From Candidatus Pacearchaeota archaeon (GTDB lineage Archaea; Nanobdellota; Nanobdellia; Pacearchaeales; GW2011-AR1): a DNA stretch of 12,336 bases. Under the pieces are notes generated by a model. The model had not been told where the DNA came from. It saw only the letters and a program-made list of their open reading frames with translations, and ran no database searches. The stretch is taken from contig NZCB01000003.1 in assembly GCA_002688165.1 (NCBI GenBank), forward strand, positions 1 to 12,336. Reading direction: 5' to 3'. Shown here in pieces: positions 7,232 to 12,336 of this stretch; position 1 is the stretch's first letter; every line of letters begins with the position of its first letter. The translations under genes were made by a program, and so were the position numbers.

Positions 7232-8326
7232 TTACTGATCCGCATACTGCTGAACACCTTCATCAAGTATTTCTAGTTTAATATCTGCTTTTTCAAATAA
7301 TTTTTCAGTTTCAGAACTAGCGTGATATCTCTTAGCACAAATAACTTTTTTTATGCCCACATTGATAATCATTTTAGCACATGCTGCGCAAGGAGTCATT
7401 TTAGTATAAATTGTTGCTCCATCAATTGCAATTCCTAATTTAGCAGCTTGGCAAATTGCATTCTGCTCAGAATGAGCGGTTCTTAAACAATGTCTGCTCT
7501 CACTTCCATCTTCATGAATAACTGTTTTCATTAAATGTCCAACTTCATCACAATGAGGTAATCCTTTAGGACTTCCAACGTAACCTCCAACTAAAATATG
7601 TTTATCTTTAACAATAACTGTGCCAGCCCTGCCTCTATCACAAGAACCTCTGGTTCCAGTAACATCTGCAATATTCATAAAATATTCATCCCAACTTGGG
7701 CGAACATGCACGCGATCTAAATCAGATTTACCCATTACCTCATTCTTACTAGCATTCTCAACTTCAACAGCTTTAGCAACTTCAATATCTCTCAATATAT
7801 TTTCAACCTTATCTCTTAACTCCTCAATACTACTATTATTTTCCAATTTAAATTCTGACATCTCAATACATTTTTTAATATTCTGTTTAGCAGGATCCAC
7901 ATTTTCCATCTCCAATATTTCATCAGCCATGAATTTCTCAAAATTAACTCCATCTGTTTCACTAGCTCTTTCCAACATTCTAGTATATCTCAACTTAGGA
8001 TCTGCATCAACTGATAACATATGAAAATCTCTGTTATCTCTCAAACTCATTATCTCTCCCGGAGTTCTCAAACTCTCAATAACAATATTTCCCCCAACAC
8101 TCTTAGCCTCATTATACAAACGCTCAACAATATGGCTTGGAGAATTTTGCTGTCTAAGATCATTAGCCACCATAACCATGCTCTCTCTATTAACAGGTAA
8201 CCCTCTCTCACGAATTTCTTCAATTAAAAATTCCCTAACAGAATAATGCTTAAATCCTCTATCAATCAATATATTAACAATTTCACCTTTTCCTGCCGCA
8301 TTAGTCCCAGTCACACCAATTATCAT
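7232..8326 (-). CDS. P-loop kinase-like domain fused to deoxycytidylate (dCMP) deaminase
   Basis: The C-terminal half (about 206-364) is a zinc-dependent dCMP deaminase converting dCMP to dUMP, the thymidylate synthase substrate. It starts with RPSWDEYFMNIA (209-220) and has GYVGSPKGLPHCDEVGH (248-264), HCLRT (279-283), the zinc and proton-shuttle site H285-S286-E287 and the zinc cysteines in PCAAC (C313, C316). HSE replaces the usual HAE but keeps His and Glu. The N-terminal half (1 to about 180) resembles nucleotide or dephospho-CoA kinases: MIIGVTGTNAAGKGE has a P-loop at 7-14 with Gly after GK where Ser/Thr is usual, and IVIESLRTPGE follows at 81-91. A similar P-loop-plus-deaminase layout is, from memory, present in fungal dCMP deaminase. 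What the kinase-like half does is unknown; nucleotide sensing or an accessory kinase are options. The ATG at 8326 has a TATA box about 27 nt upstream. Confidence 0.88.
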   Translation of the reverse strand: MIIGVTGTNAAGKGEIVNILIDRGFKHYSVREFLIEEIRERGLPVNRESMVMVANDLRQQNSPSHIVERLYNEAKSVGGNIVIESLRTPGEIMSLRDNRDFHMLSVDADPKLRYTRMLERASETDGVNFEKFMADEILEMENVDPAKQNIKKCIEMSEFKLENNSSIEELRDKVENILRDIEVAKAVEVENASKNEVMGKSDLDRVHVRPSWDEYFMNIADVTGTRGSCDRGRAGTVIVKDKHILVGGYVGSPKGLPHCDEVGHLMKTVIHEDGSESRHCLRTAHSEQNAICQAAKLGIAIDGATIYTKMTPCAACAKMIINVGIKKVICAKRYHASSETEKLFEKADIKLEILDEGVQQYADQ

Positions 8327-8348
8327 TAAAATAAATATGAGATCAAAG

Positions 8349-8358
8349 TTATAAATAT
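8349..8358 (-). promoter_or_regulatory. TATA box for the kinase-deaminase fusion gene
   Basis: The minus strand reads ATATTTATAA from 8358 down to 8349, that is -32 to -23 from the ATG at 8326. This fits a leaderless archaeal transcript and separates this gene from the upstream hydrolase gene. Confidence 0.5.
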
Positions 8359-8379
8359 TATCAGACTACAAACTATACA

Positions 8380-9027
8380 TCATCCAAAATCATAACTATT
8401 CCCTTCTCCAATAACCACAAATTCAATCCCATTTTTACCCAAAAATCTACTAGGAACTTTATGATTAGCACCTTTTATTCTCAACATACCATCATGCACT
8501 GGAAAAACTTTTTTAGGCTTAACCTTCAATGCATACCTAACTGCATCCCCTATCTTACACCAAGGGCCTGCAACAGGTAATGCCAATATATCAACTTCTC
8601 TTTCAGGATCATGAAAACTATCGCCTGGATAAAATAACCTATCATTAATAAAAAAACCAGTATTCTGAACTTGCCCAAAATCATTATAAATCTCCTCATG
8701 ATTTCCATTAAAAGCTTCAAATTTCACACCATCAATATCTATCACATTACCATCCCCCAAAACCTCATATTTAATACCTTCACCATCCAATAATTTGCCA
8801 ACACCCTCATTAGTAATTATTCTTACACCATTATTATTTTCAAGCAATCTCTTCAAAGAAAGAACATGAATATGATCTGCATGCTCATGAGTTATCAAAA
8901 TAACATCAATATTTCTAGCCTGCCTAACAACCACATCAAGATCAGTGTATCCTCCGGGATCAGTCAATATCCTAATTCCTTTTTCCTCAATCAATAAACA
9001 ACAATGCCCAAATTTCTTAACTTTCAT
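8380..9027 (-). CDS. UlaG-like metallo-beta-lactamase-fold hydrolase, substrate unknown
   Basis: This is a 215-aa metal-dependent hydrolase of the MBL superfamily (UlaG-like, COG2220 type), presumably cytoplasmic as no signal peptide is seen. Metal ligands are in order: the H47-E-H49-A-D51-H52 signature (THEHADH), the histidine of GNHEE, the aspartate in FYPGDSFHD, and the histidine of FPVHDGM. The N terminus MKVKKFGHCCLLIE with ILTDPGG is typical of this subgroup. Members include lactonases, phosphodiesterases and many uncharacterised proteins, so the substrate cannot be named. I chose the ATG at 9027 over an upstream TTG at 9039 because the family normally begins right at this strand and a TATA-like run lies at suitable distance. 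It follows nrdG after 40 bp on the same strand; a functional link to nucleotide reduction is not shown. Confidence 0.87.
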   Translation of the reverse strand: MKVKKFGHCCLLIEEKGIRILTDPGGYTDLDVVVRQARNIDVILITHEHADHIHVLSLKRLLENNNGVRIITNEGVGKLLDGEGIKYEVLGDGNVIDIDGVKFEAFNGNHEEIYNDFGQVQNTGFFINDRLFYPGDSFHDPEREVDILALPVAGPWCKIGDAVRYALKVKPKKVFPVHDGMLRIKGANHKVPSRFLGKNGIEFVVIGEGNSYDFG

Positions 9028-9048
9028 TCTATTTAACAATTAAGGGTA

Positions 9049-9058
9049 TTAATAAAAA
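9049..9058 (-). promoter_or_regulatory. Weak TATA-like box for the MBL-fold gene
   Basis: TTTTTATTAA on the minus strand lies 22-31 nt before the ATG at 9027. It is T-rich and could equally be a terminator tract for nrdG, whose stop is at 9068-9070. Low certainty. Confidence 0.25.
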
Positions 9059-9067
9059 TTTCTATAT

Positions 9068-9769
9068 TCAAACCCTAACGCCCACATCCCCAAAATACCC
9101 TTCAACAATCCCTTTCAACTTATCTAAATAATCCTCCCCAACATCTCTCTCCATCTCAAATCCTTCTCCAACAAACTTACCATGATTCTTAAAACCCTGT
9201 AAATAATATCTACCTAAATTATCGCCAATCAAACCCTTAACCCATTCCATTATTCTTTTAATCTCATTCTCATCATGAAATCCAGGCAATATCGTTGTCC
9301 TAAATTCATGATTTTCAAGATCAGAAATAATTCTAATGCTCTCTTCAATTTTATCTAAATCCACCTTACTATTAACAACCACCCCATACATTTCCCTAGA
9401 AGCCTTTATATCCATCGCCACATAATCAACCAACCCCTCATCAATCAACAACTTCAACTTCTCCGGGAAACTACCATTTGTATCAATCTTAATCTTATAT
9501 CCCATATCTTTTATCTTTCTAACAAAATCAACATCTAAACAAACTAAGGGCTCACCACCAGTTATACAAACTCCATCCAAATACTTAACCCTATTTTTTA
9601 AAAACTCTAACACTTCAGACTCTCCATAAATCTTACCACCATCATTAATAACTAAATCAGGATTATGACAAAAGCTACACCTAAAATTACAACCAAATAA
9701 AAAAATCGTACAAGCTATCTTTCCAGGATAATCAATCAACGTCGTTTTCTGCAATCCTTTAATTAGCAT
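9068..9769 (-). CDS. nrdG: Anaerobic ribonucleotide reductase activating protein (radical SAM glycyl-radical activase)
   Basis: This is a 233-aa radical SAM enzyme that uses a [4Fe-4S] cluster and S-adenosylmethionine to abstract hydrogen from the catalytic glycine of NrdD. The N terminus has LIDYPGKIACTIFLFGCNFRC-type family sequence with cluster cysteines C27-x3-C31-x2-C34 followed by HNPDLV. SAM-binding GGEP is at 71-74 (CITGGEPL), and KIDTNG and DYVAMDIKA follow. This resembles the NrdG/PFL-activase 'one-step' group that works with thermophile- and archaea-type NrdD. It begins 15 bp after the small glycyl-radical ORF, so activase and radical peptide are adjacent in one operon. No Shine-Dalgarno is apparent. 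The length and motifs are intact. Confidence 0.93.
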   Translation of the reverse strand: MLIKGLQKTTLIDYPGKIACTIFLFGCNFRCSFCHNPDLVINDGGKIYGESEVLEFLKNRVKYLDGVCITGGEPLVCLDVDFVRKIKDMGYKIKIDTNGSFPEKLKLLIDEGLVDYVAMDIKASREMYGVVVNSKVDLDKIEESIRIISDLENHEFRTTILPGFHDENEIKRIMEWVKGLIGDNLGRYYLQGFKNHGKFVGEGFEMERDVGEDYLDKLKGIVEGYFGDVGVRV

Positions 9770-9784
9770 TTTATATTTTAATTT

Positions 9785-9916
9785 TTAGCATGACACATTG
9801 AAAAGCTTTCTTTCTTGCCATTCAGCTTGCTTGCCTTCATTCCATTGTTGTAATGGTCTTAGATAACCAACAATTCTAGAATAACGCTCACACTTTGTTC
9901 TTTTCTGTTTTTCCAT
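9785..9916 (-). CDS. Separate glycyl-radical peptide of class III ribonucleotide reductase (43 aa)
   Basis: This short ORF was found by reading the gap between nrdD and nrdG. It encodes 43 residues that match the C-terminal glycyl-radical end of ordinary NrdD: C9-E-R-Y, then R14-I-V-G17-Y18-L-R-P, then WNEGKQAEW (25-33). Gly17 is the presumed radical site. The upstream 682-aa NrdD ends after its zinc ribbon and lacks any RxxGY motif, so this peptide should supply the radical in trans. Its ATG lies one base after the NrdD TAA (TAAAATG), in a different frame, with an AGGGGTG ribosome binding site 4 nt before it. An in-frame TAG lies just upstream, so it cannot extend far. Alternatives are a +1 programmed frameshift at the NrdD stop or a sequencing error. 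The clean stop, start and ribosome binding site favour a true split. Confidence 0.85.
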   Translation of the reverse strand: MEKQKRTKCERYSRIVGYLRPLQQWNEGKQAEWQERKLFNVSC

Positions 9917-9917
9917 T

Positions 9918-11966
9918 TTACACCCCTGTTTCTAAATTTAATTTAACATCACCACATTCATTCTCGCAAGAAATTTTCTCATCACACTTTGGACAATATT
10001 CATGATCTCCAGATAAATAACCATGTTCAGGGCATATTGAAAATGTGGGGGTAAGTGTAAAATATGGCAACTTAAAATTCTCTGCAATTTTTTTAACTAA
10101 TAACTTAACTCCTTCTTTATCCATCTTCTCTCCAACAAAAGTATGGAAAACAGTTCCTCCAGTATATCTAACTTGCAAATCATCTTGTAATTCTAAGGCC
10201 TCGAATAAGTCATCAGTATGTCCTACAGGTAATTGTGTAGAATTAGTATAATAGGGTTTACCTCCATCTCTAACAGCATCTTCATTTGCAACAACAATCT
10301 TTCCAAGTCTTTTTCTATCGCTATTTGCAAAACGATATGTAGTTCCCTCACCCGGCGTTGCCTCAAGATTATAAATATTTCCAGTTTCAGATTGATATTC
10401 CTCTAACTTTTCCCTCATGAAATCCAAAACCTTAATTGAGAAAGCTTTACCTTTTTCAGTTGTTATATCTTCCCCAGGCATAAAATTAATTATTGCCTCA
10501 TTCATTCCCAACAAACCAATTGTAGCAAAATGATTCTTCCAATAACCATCAAACCTTTTCTTAACATTCCTTAAATAAAACTTAGAGTAAGGATACAATC
10601 CCATATCTGTAAAATTTTCTAAAGTTCTTCTCTTAATCTCTAAGCTTTCTTTAGCCAATTCCATCAAGTTTTCCAACTTTCCAAAAAAATCAATTTCATC
10701 AATAGCAGTAAATCCAATTCTAGGCATGTTAATAGTCACAACACCTACAGAACCCGTTTGAGGATTCGCTCCAAACAATCCTCCTCCCCGCTTCCTCAAT
10801 TCAGTTTGATCAAGCCTCAAACGACAACACATACTCCTAGCATCTTCCGGATTCATATCAGAATTAATAAAATTAGAAAAATAAGGAATACCATATTTAG
10901 CAGTCATCTCCCATATGACATCATAATTTTTATTATCCCAATCAAAATCCTTAGTAACATTGTATGTAGGAATCGGAAAAGTAAATACCCTCCCACTAGC
11001 ATCACCCTCAATCATAACTTCTGCAAAAGCTCTATTGATAATATCCATTTCTTCCTGAAATTCCCCATATTTTTCCTTCATAAATTTACCTGCAATAACT
11101 ACAGACTCATTTTTCATATATTCTGGAACCTTCAAATCTAATGTAATATTTGTAAAAGGTGTTTGAAAACCAACTCTCGTTGGAACAGCCAAATTAAATA
11201 AAAACTCTTGCATTGCTTGTTTTACTTGCTTATAATCTAAATTATCATATCTTACAAAAGGAGCTAGAAGCGTATCAAAATTAGAGAATGCTTGAGCACC
11301 TGCAGTTTCTCCTTGCAGAGTATAGAAAAAATTTACCATCTGGCCCAATGCAGTCCTCAAATGTTTTGCTGGTTTTGATTCAACTTTTCCAGGAACTCCC
11401 TTAAACCCTGTAATTAAAAGGTCTTTCAAATCCCATCCAACACAATACGCCCCAAGAGTACCAAGATCATGAACATGCAAATCTACACTTTCATGAGCCT
11501 TCCTAATTGCTTCAGGATAAATCCTTCTCATCCAATAATTTGTAATTATTTTAGTAGCAATATAATTATTCAATCCTTGCAATGAAAAACCCATATTAGA
11601 ATTTTCTTTAACCATCCAATCATTTAAACCAATATAATCCTCAACAGCCTCAATAGTATCAAACATGCCCTTAATATTTCTAAGTTCCTTGTGTCCTTGT
11701 CTATAGAGAATATATGACTTAGCAGTCTTTGCATGACCTTCTTCAATTAAGGTTTTTTCAACAAGATCTTGCACACTCTCAACTTCTGGAATAACACCTT
11801 CAATATTTTCTTTCTCAATTTGCTCAACAACTAAATCAGATATTTTTTCAGCTCGAGCTTTATCATGTCCTCCAACAGATCTAACTGCCTTCCAAATAGC
11901 CTCTGTGATCTTTCCCTTATCAAAAAGAACAACATTACCATCCCTTTTTCTTATTTTCTTTATCAT
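9918..11966 (-). CDS. nrdD: Anaerobic (class III) ribonucleoside-triphosphate reductase, large part lacking the glycyl-radical end
   Basis: This 682-aa protein is the catalytic body of the oxygen-sensitive reductase that makes dNTPs from NTPs. Residues 1 to about 92 are an ATP-cone (KKIRKRDGNVVLFDKGKI...), the allosteric activity site. The ten-stranded barrel follows, with VDLHVHDLG, NFFYTLQGETAGAQAF, MNPEDARSMCCRLRLD (C380 and C381 at the presumed thiyl finger loop), GGGLFGANPQTGSVG and VTINMPR. Near the end C645-x2-H648 and C658-x2-C661 form the zinc ribbon. Normally the RVxGY radical segment comes next; here the protein instead has a tail with C667 and C671 and stops. The radical segment is encoded by the next ORF, one base away. 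The start at 11966 is 6 bp after the class I R2 stop, so all are in one operon. Confidence 0.94.
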   Translation of the reverse strand: MIKKIRKRDGNVVLFDKGKITEAIWKAVRSVGGHDKARAEKISDLVVEQIEKENIEGVIPEVESVQDLVEKTLIEEGHAKTAKSYILYRQGHKELRNIKGMFDTIEAVEDYIGLNDWMVKENSNMGFSLQGLNNYIATKIITNYWMRRIYPEAIRKAHESVDLHVHDLGTLGAYCVGWDLKDLLITGFKGVPGKVESKPAKHLRTALGQMVNFFYTLQGETAGAQAFSNFDTLLAPFVRYDNLDYKQVKQAMQEFLFNLAVPTRVGFQTPFTNITLDLKVPEYMKNESVVIAGKFMKEKYGEFQEEMDIINRAFAEVMIEGDASGRVFTFPIPTYNVTKDFDWDNKNYDVIWEMTAKYGIPYFSNFINSDMNPEDARSMCCRLRLDQTELRKRGGGLFGANPQTGSVGVVTINMPRIGFTAIDEIDFFGKLENLMELAKESLEIKRRTLENFTDMGLYPYSKFYLRNVKKRFDGYWKNHFATIGLLGMNEAIINFMPGEDITTEKGKAFSIKVLDFMREKLEEYQSETGNIYNLEATPGEGTTYRFANSDRKRLGKIVVANEDAVRDGGKPYYTNSTQLPVGHTDDLFEALELQDDLQVRYTGGTVFHTFVGEKMDKEGVKLLVKKIAENFKLPYFTLTPTFSICPEHGYLSGDHEYCPKCDEKISCENECGDVKLNLETGV
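9921..9927 (-). promoter_or_regulatory. Shine-Dalgarno for the glycyl-radical peptide inside the 3' end of nrdD
   Basis: AGGGGTG on the minus strand can pair with the archaeal 16S tail (CACCUCC) with one G-U wobble. It lies 4 nt before the ATG at 9916, immediately ahead of the NrdD stop codon. This supports independent, coupled initiation of the small ORF. Confidence 0.55.
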
Positions 11967-11972
11967 CTTTTT

Positions 11973-12336
11973 CTAATCCCATTCCAAACTTCCAGCAGTT
12001 TGATATTCAGTAACCTTTGTCTCAAAAAAATTCTTTTCCTTATTCAAATCTGTACTTTGACTCATCCATGGAAACGGATTCTCTTTATTGTAAACCTTCG
12101 GCAAACCAATTCTTTCTAATCTCCTATCTGTAATATATTCAACATATTCAGCAAACTGATCTGCATTAATCCCTAACAAACCATTAGGGCATGCATCGTA
12201 TGCATAAGCCTTCTCTAATACAACAGACTTCTTAATCAATTCAACAATCTCTTGCTGAAACTCTGGAGTCCAGCATTCAGGATTCTCTGCCTTAATAGTA
12301 TTTATCAAATCACAACCAAACGCAAGATGAATACTT
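11973..12336 (-). CDS. nrdB: Class I ribonucleotide reductase small subunit (R2), C-terminal part, 5' end outside the window
   Basis: The reading frame is open to the window edge and encodes the last 120 or so residues of an R2 protein, the ferritin-like subunit that holds the metal cofactor for aerobic class I reductase. Visible family features are SIHLAFG (its His is a metal ligand of the ExxH motif; the Glu codon is cut by the edge), DLINTIKAENPE, LLGINADQFAEYVEYITDRRL, IGLP.VYNKENPFPWM and NFFETKVTEYQ. The chain ends YQTAGSLEWD, the flexible tail that docks on the R1 subunit. The radical-site tyrosine region is outside, so subclass (a, b or c) cannot be read, though the tail resembles Chlamydia-type R2 from memory. 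The TTG at 12308 is not the start; the frame continues upstream of it. It lies 6 bp before nrdD. Confidence 0.93.
   Translation of the reverse strand, partial: SIHLAFGCDLINTIKAENPECWTPEFQQEIVELIKKSVVLEKAYAYDACPNGLLGINADQFAEYVEYITDRRLERIGLPKVYNKENPFPWMSQSTDLNKEKNFFETKVTEYQTAGSLEWD

Noticed and set aside
9028..9039. TTG start four codons upstream of the MBL-fold ATG
   Set aside because: The family normally begins at the MKVKKFGH strand, and the extra residues add nothing conserved.
12306..12308. TTG at 12308 as the start of a 111-aa protein
   Set aside because: The frame continues upstream with R2 sequence (SIHLAFGCDL), so this is the 3' end of a longer R2 gene cut by the window.
1..12336. 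CRISPR arrays, insertion sequences, att sites or prophage
   Set aside because: No regularly spaced repeats, transposase motifs or terminal inverted repeats were seen; all genes are housekeeping-like and colinear on one strand.

Overview
The window looks like a stretch of an A+T-rich archaeal genome. It carries archaeal-type RNA polymerase genes in the order rpoH-rpoB-rpoA1, a tRNA-Lys without an encoded CCA end, TATA boxes at archaeal spacing, and a GGTGAT ribosome binding site matching the archaeal 16S tail. Short proteins, tiny gaps and a mix of bacterial-like nucleotide enzymes suggest a small-genome DPANN archaeon (Woesearchaeota/Pacearchaeota-like). The lineage is inference. Every supported gene lies on the minus strand, so genes are transcribed from high to low coordinates.

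Layout in the direction of transcription. (1) 12336-9068 is a ribonucleotide reductase operon: the C-terminal end of a class I small subunit (R2), then class III NrdD, then a 43-residue ORF carrying only the glycyl-radical segment, then the radical-SAM activase NrdG. (2) 9027-8380 is an UlaG-like metallo-beta-lactamase-fold hydrolase. (3) 8326-7232 is a P-loop kinase-like domain fused to dCMP deaminase. (4) 7152-6814 is a thioredoxin with a WCMPC active site. (5) 6722-4642 is a tandem, degenerate ThyX-like protein followed 5 bp later by thymidylate kinase. (6) 4603-4529 is tRNA-Lys(UUU). (7) 4528-4277 is a 252-bp non-coding gap. (8) 4276-1 holds rpoH, a single-chain rpoB, and the start of rpoA1, which runs out of the window.

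The genes from 12336 to 4642 largely describe one pathway. Ribonucleotides are reduced by class I and class III reductases. Deoxycytidylate is deaminated to dUMP, methylated to dTMP by the presumed ThyX, and phosphorylated by Tmk. Thioredoxin could supply electrons.

The two most unusual items are as follows. First, the class III reductase is split: the 682-aa NrdD ends just after its zinc ribbon, and the glycyl-radical motif (RIVGY) is a separate coupled ORF at 9785-9916. Second, a 463-aa protein appears to hold two ThyX-like halves with complementary losses: the first keeps QExSxRY but not RHR, and the second keeps RQR but not the SxRY part. Several genes have a TATA box about 26 nt upstream of the ATG, as expected for leaderless transcripts.
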